Source of the DNA: Deltaproteobacteria bacterium
GTDB taxonomy: Bacteria > Myxococcota_A > UBA9042
Reading direction: 5' to 3'
NCBI GenBank assembly: GCA_016218865.1
Contig: JACRCU010000484.1
Span: forward strand, 1 to 56,654
Length of the DNA: 56,654 bases
Shown here: one piece after another, positions 40,241-50,200 of the stretch
Numbering within the stretch: position 1 is the first letter of the stretch
Layout of the letters: each line of letters starts with the position of its first letter
Position numbers and translations under genes: made by a program
Notes under the pieces: generated by a model
Databases searched by the model: none
What the model saw: only the letters and a program-made list of their open reading frames with translations
What the model was told of the DNA's origin: nothing

Positions 40241-41782
40241 ATGACCGCCGCCGCCGCACCGAACCAGAAGACCTTCATGGGCCACCCGGTTGGCCTGTTC
40301 GTGCTGTTCTTTACCGAGATGTGGGAGCGCTTTTCGTACTACGGCATGCGCGGGCTGCTCAAGCTGTACATGGTCAACTACCTTTTCGTGGGCGTGCGCC
40401 AGATCTACCAGGGCAAGGGCTACGACGGCTTGGGCAACCCGGATCAGGTCCTCGGCTGGGGACTGATTCAGAAGTTCTTGCCGGCCAGCGACTTGGCGGG
40501 CGCGGCCCAGTGCATCACGGCCAAGACCGCGGCGCTGGTGGCCGGCGATGCCGAAAAGGGCCTGCTGCCGATGGCCGTCGATCTCGCGCACAAGGTCGCC
40601 GAGCAGACTTGTGTGGCTGGGCCCAAAGCCTCTGTGATCTACGGCTGGTACACGGGCCTGGTCTACCTGACCCCGCTCCTGGGCGGCTTGCTGGCCGACA
40701 AGTACCTGGGCCAGCGCCGCAGCGTGTTCATCGGCGGTGCGGTGATGGCCGCGGGCCAGTTCTTGCTGTTCGGTCAAGAAGATGCCTTCTTCGTGGGCCT
40801 GCTGCTGCTGATCTTGGGCAACGGCTTCTTCAAGCCGAACATCTCGACCCAGGTGGGCGCGCTGTACCCGGACGGCGATCCGCGCCGCGACGGCGCCTTC
40901 ACCATCTTCTACATGGGCATCAACCTGGGCGCATTCCTGTGCAATTTCGTCGCTGGCACCCTGGCGATGCTGTACGGCTGGCGCTACGGCTTTCTGGCGT
41001 CGGGCATCGGCATGCTGATCGGCCTGGCGGTGCAGTTCTTTGGCGGCCGCTATCTGGCGCCGGACACGTTGGCGCAGCGCAAGCAAGCGGCCCTGGACAA
41101 CCCCGGCGCGCAAAACAAGCAGGCCGAGCACCACCCGCTGAGCAAAGAGGAGTGGAAGCGCGTGTGGGCGCTGGTCGCGCTGTGCCTGCTGAACGTGATC
41201 TTCTGGGCGGTATACGAGCAGCAGGGCAACACGATGCAGACCTGGGCCGACGAGCAGACCATCTGGCCGACCTGGGCCAGCTCGACCTGGTTCCAGAGCA
41301 TCAATCCGTTCTTCATCTTCCTGCTCGCGCCGGTGCTGGACATCGTCTGGCGCAACCAGGCCGCCAAGGGCAAAGAGCCGTCGAGCGTGACCAAGATGGT
41401 CATCGGCTGCTTCGTGCTGGGCCTGTCGTTCATCGTGATGATCGCCGGCGCCAGCGCCATCGGCGACGGCAAGGGCAGCCCGCTGTGGCTGGTGGCCTGC
41501 ACGCTCATGCTGACCATCGGCGAGCTCTACCTGTCGCCGATCGGCCTGTCGCTGGTCACCAAGGTCAGCCCCACCCGCATCGTGAGCATGATGATGGGCA
41601 TGTGGTTCATGTCGAGCTTCTTCGGCAACATCCTGTCGGGCTACATCGGCCAGCTCTACACCTCGATGAGCAAGCAAGGCTTCTTCTTCGTGCTCATGGT
41701 GTTGGGCATCACCGCCGGCCTGATGATGTGGGCGTTCAACAAGCCCCTGAAGCGCGCGATGGGCACGCACGATCCGTCGTAG
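40241..41782 (+). CDS. POT/PTR2-family peptide transporter
   Basis: Signature FFTEMWERFSYYGMRGLLKLYMV; IYGWYTGLVYLTPLLGGLLADKYLGQRR; GNGFFKPNISTQVGALY; FTIFYMGINLGAF. SD GGGAG before ATG 40241. Confidence 0.93.
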   Translation: MTAAAAPNQKTFMGHPVGLFVLFFTEMWERFSYYGMRGLLKLYMVNYLFVGVRQIYQGKGYDGLGNPDQVLGWGLIQKFLPASDLAGAAQCITAKTAALVAGDAEKGLLPMAVDLAHKVAEQTCVAGPKASVIYGWYTGLVYLTPLLGGLLADKYLGQRRSVFIGGAVMAAGQFLLFGQEDAFFVGLLLLILGNGFFKPNISTQVGALYPDGDPRRDGAFTIFYMGINLGAFLCNFVAGTLAMLYGWRYGFLASGIGMLIGLAVQFFGGRYLAPDTLAQRKQAALDNPGAQNKQAEHHPLSKEEWKRVWALVALCLLNVIFWAVYEQQGNTMQTWADEQTIWPTWASSTWFQSINPFFIFLLAPVLDIVWRNQAAKGKEPSSVTKMVIGCFVLGLSFIVMIAGASAIGDGKGSPLWLVACTLMLTIGELYLSPIGLSLVTKVSPTRIVSMMMGMWFMSSFFGNILSGYIGQLYTSMSKQGFFFVLMVLGITAGLMMWAFNKPLKRAMGTHDPS

Positions 41783-41936
41783 CCGCAGCAACCCAGGGCG
41801 CTGCGTGACGATTCAGTAAAGCTGCAGGCTCGGCCCGCAGGCGCGGTTGAATACCAGCCCGATTGGGGTAGTCTTGCGCGTTGGCCCGCGGCCTGCCCAC
41901 GGCCACCCCATCCCCCTTGCCAACGGACACGGAACG

Positions 41937-43136
41937 ATGACGAACACCTGGAGTAACTGGATTTTCAACGGCTTGCTGATTGTCGGCTTGGCGGTGCCCG
42001 CGCTGGCGCCCGCCGACGAGGCCAAGGAGGACCCGGGCCGGCCGCGCCTGCTGGTGGTGCCGCCGGCGCCGATCGGCGACGTGTCCCTGGTGCAGATCAA
42101 GCGCATCGGCAAGGGTCTGGCCGACCAGCTCAAGACCTCGTCGGTCTTCGACGTGGTCACCGACAAGGACAAGGTTGCGCAGAAGACCGACGGCAAGAAG
42201 AACGCGCCCAAGGCCAGCGCCGCGAGCAAGCGCATCGACGCCGCCGACGCGGTGCGCCAAGAGGGCATGAACCTGCAGGCAGAGGGCAAGTACAAGGAAG
42301 CGCTGGATAAATTTGGCGACGCCGTGGGCCTGTACGAGCGGGCATATCTGGAACTGGTCGACTACGGCAACCTGGCATCGTCGTACACCGGCGCGGGCGT
42401 GTCGGCCTTCTATGCCGGCCGGCCGTCGGCCGAGGTGGCGCACTGGTTCGAGCTGGGCATCGCCATCCTGCCCACCCTGGTCATCGATCGGCGCAAGCAA
42501 GACAAGGCCCTGCTGGAGCTGTTCGACAAGACCCACGAGCAGATGGACAAGCTGCCCAAGCTGAACGTGGTCATCGACGGTCCCACCACCGACGGCGTGG
42601 AAGCGTACGTCGACGGCGTCAAGATCGGCCCGCTGCCGGCCAAGGCGACCGGGCTCATCCCCGGCGTGCACTACGCGCAGATTCACGGCGAGGGCTTTGT
42701 GCCCTGGGGCACGGTGGTGCACCTGCGCGGCAAGGACAGCAAGGTGACCGCCAAGGTCGCGGCCATCAAGGTCGAAGAGAAGAAGGTCGAGGCACCGGTC
42801 ACGGTGGACGTGCTGGCAGACTGTGCGCGCTTCGGCGGCTTCCACCTGCCGGTGTGCAAGGGCCCGGCGCCCAAGCTGGCGCGGCAGGTCGGTGCGAATT
42901 TCTTCGTGTTCTCGGCGATCAAGCTGGACCGCTTCAACCGGCCGACCGTGCACGCCTTCGTCATGGAAACCGGTGACTTGCTGACGATCTCGGTCAAGCC
43001 GCAGGAGCTGGCGGCCGACCTGGGCGACCTGAACAAGAAGATGGCCGAGCTGGAGGCCGACGTGAGCAAGGCGGTCGAGAGCTTCCCCAAGGCCCGGGCG
43101 CTGCAGAAAGTGCCGGCGGTGTGGTCCGCCAAGTGA
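41937..43136 (+). CDS. Exported PEGA-like hypothetical protein
   Basis: Signal-like NWIFNGLLIVGLAVPALA; PEGA-like VVIDGPTTDGVEAYVDGVKIGPLPAKATGLIPGVHYAQIHGEGFVPW. Confidence 0.65.
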   Translation: MTNTWSNWIFNGLLIVGLAVPALAPADEAKEDPGRPRLLVVPPAPIGDVSLVQIKRIGKGLADQLKTSSVFDVVTDKDKVAQKTDGKKNAPKASAASKRIDAADAVRQEGMNLQAEGKYKEALDKFGDAVGLYERAYLELVDYGNLASSYTGAGVSAFYAGRPSAEVAHWFELGIAILPTLVIDRRKQDKALLELFDKTHEQMDKLPKLNVVIDGPTTDGVEAYVDGVKIGPLPAKATGLIPGVHYAQIHGEGFVPWGTVVHLRGKDSKVTAKVAAIKVEEKKVEAPVTVDVLADCARFGGFHLPVCKGPAPKLARQVGANFFVFSAIKLDRFNRPTVHAFVMETGDLLTISVKPQELAADLGDLNKKMAELEADVSKAVESFPKARALQKVPAVWSAK

Positions 43137-45091
43137 GCTTCCGTCCTGTCGTTTTTGCGCTGGCGGCGCTGCTGGTCGCGGCCTGCAGCAGCCCCGCTGC
43201 GCCCAGTACCGGGACCACCGTCGCCAAGGACGCCGGCGTCGACACCAACGAAGTGGACACGGCCACAGCCGACACCGGCAAGGTCGACCCCTGCCCAGGG
43301 GGCGAGGGCTGTCCGTGCGAGGACGACGCCGGCTGCGACGACCAAGACCCTTGCACCATCCGGGGTACCTGCGTCGACGGAGCCTGTACCGCGCCGACCG
43401 CCAAGCCCTGCGACGACGGCAACCAGTGCACCGAGGACTTCTGCAAGCCCGGCGGCGCCTGCGGCAGCAAGCCCAGCACCAGCTGGTGCAGCGACGGCAA
43501 CCCCTGCACGGTGGGCGACACGTGCAAGAGCGGAAGCTGCACCTCGGGCGCGGCCAAGGACTGTGGCGACGGCAACCCGTGCACCGACGACAGCTGTGTA
43601 GCGGGTCAGGGCTGCCAGTACGCGGCGAACAGCGGCGAGTGCCTTGCGGAAAATGCTTGCTCGGAGACCAGTTACTGCTCGCTCGGCGAATGCGAGCAGG
43701 GCAAGGCCAAGCCCTGCGACGACGACAACCCCTGCACCTGGAACAGCTGCGACCCCGAAACCGGCTGCCTGTACGTGGGCATCCCCGGCGCGGCCACCTG
43801 CACCGACGGCGAGCTGATCGCCGGTCGCTGCTGGAAGGCCATGAAACAAGACACGACCTGGGTCAAGGCCCGCGAGGCCTGCCACGCCTGGGGCGGCGAG
43901 CTCGCCAGCATGCGCAACCTGGCCGACAACAGCGCCGTGCGCAAAGTCGCCGACCAGGCTTGCGGGCAAGTGCCGGCTTTCTTTGGCCTCAACGACATCG
44001 CCATCGAGGGCAAGTACCGGTGGATCGACAGTGAAAGCAGCAATTACAGCAACTTCCACAGCGGCGAACCCAACAACGTCGGCAACGAAGATGTGTTCGA
44101 GATCTACGTCGACGGCACCTGGAACGACCTGCCCGAAGGCGCCACCCTGGCCTGCGCCGTGTGCAGCCGCTGGGCCAGCTATCCGTGCGACGACGGCGAA
44201 CCCTGTACGGCGCCTACGGTCTGCGAAAGCGGCTCGTGCCTGCCCGCCACGGTGACACCCAGCTGCGACGACGGCAATCCGTGCACGCTGGACGGCTGCG
44301 CCGTGGGCCTGGGCTGCGGCAACACCCCCAGCGACGACGGCAGCGCCTGCGGCGAATCCGGAGCCTGCCTGGGCGGTTACTGCGTGCTCCCCGCCGCCGA
44401 CACCACCCCCACCAGCTGCGCCGAGCTGCCCAAAGACGCCACGAGCGGCGTGTACTGGCTGGACCTGGACGGCCCGGGCGAGGCCACACCGACCCAAGTC
44501 TACTGCGACATGCAAAGCGACGGCGGCGGCTGGGCTTTGGTGCTGGAGGTCGACGGCGGCGCGGACGACAGCGCCTACGACAGCCCGGTCTGGGTCGGCA
44601 CCTCGCCGGACACAACCGCGCCGCCGTGGCCCGCCAAGATGACCGCGCGCCTCAAGGGTTACGCGGTCACGCCGCTCACGGACATCCGGCTCGTCTTCGT
44701 GGTCGACGGCGCGGCCCGCAGCATGGTCATCGCGGGCGGCCCCATGCCACCGGGCAGCAAGGGCCCCACTCTGCACCAACTGCTCACAGGCCCAAAAATC
44801 AGCACGGGCCTGAGTGTTTTGGACTGGGAGGCCCTGCTGCCCAAGGGCTCGCTGCAGGGGAACTGCCTCACTCAGGGCTTCCAGGTCGCGGCGAGCGGCG
44901 TCAAGCTGCGCCTGGGCATCTTTGGCAACAACGAGAAGGACTGCGACAGCGTCGACTCGTGGATCGGCATCGGCAGCTCGGGCGGGCCGTGTGGCGTGGG
45001 CGGCACGCTGGGCGCTGGCAACGTGGCCTGCTATGGCGCGGACCACGGCCCGGCCAAGGTGGCGGCGATGGTGTATGTGTATGTAAGGTAG
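43133..45091 (+). CDS. Lipoprotein with Cys-rich CDDGNPCT repeats, C-type lectin domain and fibrinogen-like segment
   Basis: GTGA overlap with previous gene; lipobox LLVAACSS; CDDGNQCTEDFC.., CSDGNPCTVGDTC.., CGDGNPCTDDSC..; CTLD ...AREACHAWGGELASMRN...FFGLNDIAIEGKYRWIDSESSNYSNFHSGEPNNVGNEDVFEIYVDGTWNDLPE...CAVCSR; fibrinogen-like SCAELPKDATSGVYWLDLDGPGEATPTQVYCDMQSDGGGWALVLEV. Confidence 0.85.
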   Translation: MSFRPVVFALAALLVAACSSPAAPSTGTTVAKDAGVDTNEVDTATADTGKVDPCPGGEGCPCEDDAGCDDQDPCTIRGTCVDGACTAPTAKPCDDGNQCTEDFCKPGGACGSKPSTSWCSDGNPCTVGDTCKSGSCTSGAAKDCGDGNPCTDDSCVAGQGCQYAANSGECLAENACSETSYCSLGECEQGKAKPCDDDNPCTWNSCDPETGCLYVGIPGAATCTDGELIAGRCWKAMKQDTTWVKAREACHAWGGELASMRNLADNSAVRKVADQACGQVPAFFGLNDIAIEGKYRWIDSESSNYSNFHSGEPNNVGNEDVFEIYVDGTWNDLPEGATLACAVCSRWASYPCDDGEPCTAPTVCESGSCLPATVTPSCDDGNPCTLDGCAVGLGCGNTPSDDGSACGESGACLGGYCVLPAADTTPTSCAELPKDATSGVYWLDLDGPGEATPTQVYCDMQSDGGGWALVLEVDGGADDSAYDSPVWVGTSPDTTAPPWPAKMTARLKGYAVTPLTDIRLVFVVDGAARSMVIAGGPMPPGSKGPTLHQLLTGPKISTGLSVLDWEALLPKGSLQGNCLTQGFQVAASGVKLRLGIFGNNEKDCDSVDSWIGIGSSGGPCGVGGTLGAGNVACYGADHGPAKVAAMVYVYVR

Positions 45092-45147
45092 TCACGTTTG
45101 CGTGGCCAGCGCTATTGTCCGTGGCGCCACGTGGCAGACACCGTGAC
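45091..45147 (+). promoter_or_regulatory. Cluster of CGTGRC/GYCACG half-sites (candidate activator enhancer) upstream of the + strand sigma54 promoter
   Basis: GTCACG 45091, CGTGGC 45101, CGTGGC 45120, GCCACG 45126, CGTGGC 45130, CGTGAC 45142; contains CGCCACGTGGCA. Confidence 0.5.
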
Positions 45148-45330
45148 ATCGCGACACCTGTCGACGCGGCTCACTTGCAGGCAGGGCAGAGCCCGCCGGG
45201 CGCCACCTGGTGGAACTGTGAGCACCTGCGCTCGAGTTGTGCTGCGAATTCGGGCAACTGGGAACTTCGATGCCTCAGCGCTGACCCGATCTACCACTTG
45301 AGAATTCAGGACCGACTCGGAATTGGGGAC

Positions 45331-45347
45331 TTGGCACGGCGCTTGCT
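45331..45347 (+). promoter_or_regulatory. Sigma54 (-24/-12) promoter
   Basis: TTGGCACG-GCGC-TTGCT: every specified position of YTGGCACG-N4-TTGCW, GG to GC offset 12, 64 bp before the ATG at 45411. Confidence 0.85.
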
Positions 45348-45410
45348 ACGGATACCAAGCAGCAGGCCGGCGTTCAGGAGCGCGCACCGTAGCCCGCCGA
45401 GGAGGTCCAT

Positions 45411-45740
45411 ATGCTCACGGTCCGCTCATTCGTTTCGACACACAGCCTCAACTGCGCCGCGTTGATCGTCATCACCGGGCTGCTGCTCGCGGCAACCGGT
45501 GCGGCCGACGAGAAAGCAGCCCGCAGCGGCCACCGGACATTTACCCTTAAAGACCAACCGGTTCGATCGCAAGCCGGGCCGCAGGTCAGCCCGCTGCCGG
45601 AGCAGGCGATCACCGCCAAGCCCGACAAGCCGTCGGTGACCTACATCCTCAGCCGCACGCCGCCCGTCTGGGAATGCAGTCCGGCGACCCCCAACTTTCT
45701 GCCGCGCATCCTGGTCAATGCTCGCTCGGGTCGCCTGTAG
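45411..45740 (+). CDS. Small exported hypothetical protein (sigma54-controlled candidate)
   Basis: Strong SD GAGGAGGT before ATG; signal-like LNCAALIVITGLLLAATGAADE; 109 aa. Confidence 0.7.
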   Translation: MLTVRSFVSTHSLNCAALIVITGLLLAATGAADEKAARSGHRTFTLKDQPVRSQAGPQVSPLPEQAITAKPDKPSVTYILSRTPPVWECSPATPNFLPRILVNARSGRL

Positions 45741-45764
45741 CCGCAGGCCCGCGCCAATGTGCAG

Positions 45765-47141
45765 CTACTCCTGCGCCCGCCACGCCGCAAGCTCCTCCTG
45801 CGAAACACCGAAGGACTCAATCCAGCGGTAGATTTGCTTGCGATCGCGGCCAATGGCGCGCGCTGCCGCCCCCAAATTGCCGCGATGGGCCGCAAGAAGC
45901 TGCCGGAACTCGGCGGCTGAGTCCGGTGGCCGGGTCACGCCGTCGCCCGCCGCACTGGACTGCGGGCCGGGCGTGGTGCGTGCATCGACCGACTCTGTCA
46001 GGTAGAGCGGCAGAGCCGCAATTGTCGCGGGGACCTGGGTTGCGGACAGCCCGTACATCACACGGACGACTTCGCGCATGTTGTCAGGCCAGTCGTGACG
46101 GGCAAGCAGTTCGACCACATCGGGCGACCAGCGAGATGCCCAACTGGGCGCCGCAGGCGCTGGAAGTGCCGCCTGGCAAAGTGCCATCAGGTCCGCGCGT
46201 CGTTGGCGGAGCGGGGGGACGACCACTTCGTGGGCGCGAAGGCGCGCCAAGAGATCCTGGCGAAACTGGCCCAGGCCAACCCGCGCCCCCAGGTCGGCGT
46301 TGGTGGTCGCGACGAATTTGACATCGACGCCGTGGTCCATGTGCCCGCCCACCGGGCGGATCACCGTCGATTCCAGCACCCGTAGTAGCTTGACCTGCAA
46401 TGCCAGCGGCAGATCGCCGATCTCGTCCAGCACCAGCGTGCCCCCGTCGGCTTCACGGATGCGCCCAGGCCGGGCTTCCACCGCGCCCGAGAAAGCGCCC
46501 CGCACGTGCCCGAACAGCTCGGACTCGAACAGCGCTTCGGGAATGGCCGTTACGTTGACATAGACCAGCTTGCCATGACGCCCGCTCAGCGCGTGGACTT
46601 CGGCCGCGGCAGCTTCCTTGCCGACGCCCGTTTCGCCAGTGATCAAGACGGGCCGCGAGTCCTTGGCAGCCGCCGCCAGGCCCGCACGCATGGACCGAGC
46701 TGCCGCCGTCGTGCCGGGCGCGGCGCGGGTGGCCTTGTCGAACGCGGGGTGAACTCCTGGGTCCAGCTCGGCCACGCAGACGCACCCGCCAAAACGGAGT
46801 ACGGCGCCGGATTCGACGCTTGTCTTGCCCGTGACGGGCGCGCCGTCGACCCAAGTGCCGTTGCGGCTGCCCAGGTCGGTCACGTCGAGCACATCGCCCG
46901 CGGGCAGCAAGCCGACGTGGCTGCGCGACAGCGTCGCATCGGCGACGGCCAGCAGGTGCCGCGGGGTAGCATCGGGAGCCGGCTCGCGGCCAACAACGGT
47001 GGTCATGGGCGGCAAGGTCGTGGCCACGCCGACCAGACGCGGATCCAATGCGGTCAGGAAGTGCAGGCGCCAGCGCGGGGTGTGGAGTGGTGGTCCGGCC
47101 GAGGCGAAGCGCGGCGCGGTCTGGGTGGTGGTGGCGCACAT
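45765..47141 (-). CDS. FHA-domain sigma54-dependent transcriptional activator (EBP)
   Basis: FHA: VVGREP...LSRSHVGL...VTDLGSRNGTWVDG; AAA+: GETGVGKEAAAAE, ELFGHVRGAFSGAVEARPGRIREADGGTLVLDEIGDLPLALQVKLLRVLE; Fis-type HTH LLAAHRGNLGAAARAIGRDRKQIYRWIESFGVS. Confidence 0.95.
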   Translation of the reverse strand: MCATTTQTAPRFASAGPPLHTPRWRLHFLTALDPRLVGVATTLPPMTTVVGREPAPDATPRHLLAVADATLSRSHVGLLPAGDVLDVTDLGSRNGTWVDGAPVTGKTSVESGAVLRFGGCVCVAELDPGVHPAFDKATRAAPGTTAAARSMRAGLAAAAKDSRPVLITGETGVGKEAAAAEVHALSGRHGKLVYVNVTAIPEALFESELFGHVRGAFSGAVEARPGRIREADGGTLVLDEIGDLPLALQVKLLRVLESTVIRPVGGHMDHGVDVKFVATTNADLGARVGLGQFRQDLLARLRAHEVVVPPLRQRRADLMALCQAALPAPAAPSWASRWSPDVVELLARHDWPDNMREVVRVMYGLSATQVPATIAALPLYLTESVDARTTPGPQSSAAGDGVTRPPDSAAEFRQLLAAHRGNLGAAARAIGRDRKQIYRWIESFGVSQEELAAWRAQE

Positions 47142-47263
47142 GCTTTCCTCACCGGCGCGTTGGACGCGGGCGAGGGTAGCACGGCGGCGGCGGCGGGGAA
47201 ATCGACGCTGTTTTGGTACGGAGTGTCAGGGACTTGGCTGATCATGGCCGCCGGCGGCGGTGA

Positions 47264-50200
47264 TCAGTTCGGGATGTGGACGCAGCCCTTGGCCGGGTCG
47301 CAGAGATCGAGGGTGGTCGGGTCGCCGTCGTTGCAGCTGTCGGGGGTCAGGCCGGCGCAGGCTGTGCAGGTGGCGTTGCCCCAGGGGTCGAGGCGGGCCA
47401 ACATGCCCTTGCCTTTGGCCTCTTCAATGCCGGCCAAGACGATGGCGCCATTCGGGAGTTCTGCCGCGCCATTGACGCGCGAGTTGCCAATCGCAGGGTA
47501 GCCGGCGAGCGAACGCGACCAGAGCGGAAGTCCCTCAATTGTCGTCTTGATTACCAGCCCGTGAGCGTTTCCACCAACAACGTCATAGCCTGCGAGCAAC
47601 ACGCTGCCGTCACTAAGTAGGGTGCCACGGTTGTAGCTCAGCAGGGTCGAGGTGCCAATCTGCTTCTCCCATTGTACGACGCCGCCGCTGTTGAGGCGAA
47701 TGAGTATGAATTTCGACTCCTTGTTCCCAAAATTCGCGGTTCGGGTTCCCGCCACAAGCCAGCCGCTGCCGTCCTTCCCCGGCCACACCGATGCCGCCGC
47801 GCTGGCTCCTAGGCCTGGATATGTTTGCGAGAAGATGACGGTCCCGTCCGGCTTGGTGGCCACAACCAATGCAACATCGATTCCGTTGTTGGCGGCCTGG
47901 CTGCGACGAAAACCCGCCATTGCCCGGTTGCCGGATCCATCAAGACCGATACCCTGGAACTGATCGCTCCAGTCGGCCTCCGCGTAAACGAAGTAGCTCG
48001 GTACCCCGGCGGGACTGACTCCAACGACCCAGCCAGAGTACAATCCTGAGGTGATATTGTTTGGCGTGAATCCGGCGAGCCAGGCCGTGCCGTCCGGGGC
48101 AATGGCGACATCGTTGGCACCGTCTTGGCCTGCCTTTCCTAAGCTGAGGTCGAAGGAGGTTGGCTGTCCGACCACAAGTGGCATTCGGACAACTCTGGCG
48201 TTGCTGCCGTTTGCACCATCCTGGCGCGAGCCCACAGCAATGATGCTGTCCGAGTTTGTTTCGATGGCGGTAAGGTAGTCGGCTTCCGGCAAGGCAATCG
48301 ATCGCGGATAACCGCTCATCTCCTTCCCGTCGGCACCGAACGCATGAATTTCGCTGTCGTAAGAGTCAGCTGGTTTGCCCGTGGCCACAACCCCTGCTGC
48401 GACGACAACACCGCTTGGAGACAGCGCAACGTCGGCCAATGTCTGGACGGTCCCTGGAACCAAGGCCACGCCGAAGGCTTCCGAGGCTCCGGCGCAGGTT
48501 CCGCCTGCGCAGATGTCGCCAGCCGTGCACGCATCGCCATCGTCGCACGGAGCCTTGTCCACCAGCGCAACGTGAGAGCACCCAGCCTTTCCGTCACAGC
48601 CGTCGGCCGTGCACGGCTCGCCGTCGTCGCACGCTGCGGGCAACTTTTCCGCACAGCTTCCTGCATCAGCGCACGCCGTGTGGCCAAACGCGTCGGCACG
48701 GATGGCCCAACCACTGCTGGCCGCGCCTTTGCTAGCAGTGCTACCTACCGCAAGCAGGCCGATTCCTGCGGGTGTGGGCGCCACGTCCCAGAGGACATTG
48801 GGGCCGGACGCCGATCCAAGTACGGACGCCCAAAGTGCATTGCCCTGATGGTCGAGGACGGCCGCCACGGAACTGCCCTGGTCGGGAGCCTGTTTGTCAG
48901 CCCCAACAAGGACCAGCTTGTCGGTGTCGAAGGCGGCAATTCGGCCGTAGCTTGCGGTGAGCGGCAATTTGGGTTCACTGGCCCACATGAGATTGCCGTA
49001 CAGGTCGCAGCGGGCGAGCCAGACAGTGCCACTCGGGAGGGATCCGGAAGCGCCGCCCGCCATGAAGTATCCACCAGGCACCGCTACGACGCTCATTGCG
49101 ACAACCCCTGATCCGAAATACCGGCGTTTCCAAAGGGTTTCGCCGGTTTCCGTCACCATTGCCGCCCACGGATCGGGGTCCGCAGTCGACGATCCATCGC
49201 GGCCCACCAGCAAGTACTTGGTCGTATCGCCCTGCACTTCCAGCATTGCTTCAGCTTCAGTACCTTGTCCGCTTCCAAGGTAGATGTTTGGCTTTACGCC
49301 GCCGAGGTTGTCAACAATCCCAAACCAGGCGTGGTCAACGGACTTCACTTCGGCTGGCTGCGTGGTGCCGCAATAGGCGACGCCGCCATCACTGCGCGCA
49401 ACGACCGCCGCAATCGACTCGTCGTTGGCACCTGGATACGAGACCTGGACCGGCCCCAGCGATGCCACCGCCTCCCCCCAGGTAATCTTCGCCACTAGAC
49501 CCTTGTCTGTACCCTGCGCGGTCCTGCTCCCGCCGACAACAACAGTTTCGCCGCCGACGTCGAGTGCAGATGCGCCTTCGTAGTCGATACCGGCGAGATT
49601 GGGCTGCCACTTGACCGCTCCCGCATCGTCCATCCCGACGACCCACAGATCGGCACCGCCAGTACCTGCCCTGGCACCAACAGCCACGGCGCGACGACTG
49701 TCGAGCCACTTCGTGCGCTTGAGGAACCCACCGCCTAATGCGGGAAACGTGGTCTCGAAGAGGCTGGGCGCACCGGCCTGGCACTTGCCCGACAGGCAGT
49801 TCCCATCCGTCGTGCACGGCTTGCCATCGTCGCAAGCACTGCCATCCGCAAGGTTGCTGTGCTTGCAGCCGGTCTTGTCGTCGCAGGTGTCCGCAGTACA
49901 TGGCAGGCCGTCGTCGCAATCTGCCAATGACTTCCCGTCGCAAACCCCAAGCTTGCCACAGTCAGTGTTGCCAAGATCGTTGACGCGAAGGGCAAGACCG
50001 ATTCCTTTGTTGCCGTCGCTGCCGGCCACCACGACCCCACCGCTTGGCAAGGCGACAACTACATAGCCTAGCTGAGCGCCGGCGCCGCCGAACTCACTGT
50101 GCCACAGCTCTGCGCCAAGCCCGTTGATCTTCGCAAACCACAGCTGTGCCTCGCCGCTTGCGGTGCCCGCAAAAGTGTACCCTGCCAGCATGAACGAGTC

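Noticed and set aside
41863-41878. TTGGGGTAGTCTTGC resembling a sigma54 promoter upstream of the PEGA-like gene
   Set aside because: GG to GC offset is 11 rather than 12 and the -24 element lacks GGCAC.
42683-45046. 787-aa antisense ORF opposite the CTLD lipoprotein
   Set aside because: Shadow frame with low-complexity Ala/Val/Gly translation.
45246-45325. Repeated GAATTC/GAATT words and TCAGCGCTGA palindrome (45275-45284) just upstream of the 45331 promoter as activator sites
   Set aside because: No counterpart seen upstream of the second sigma54 promoter, so the shared CGTGRC clusters are the better enhancer candidate.
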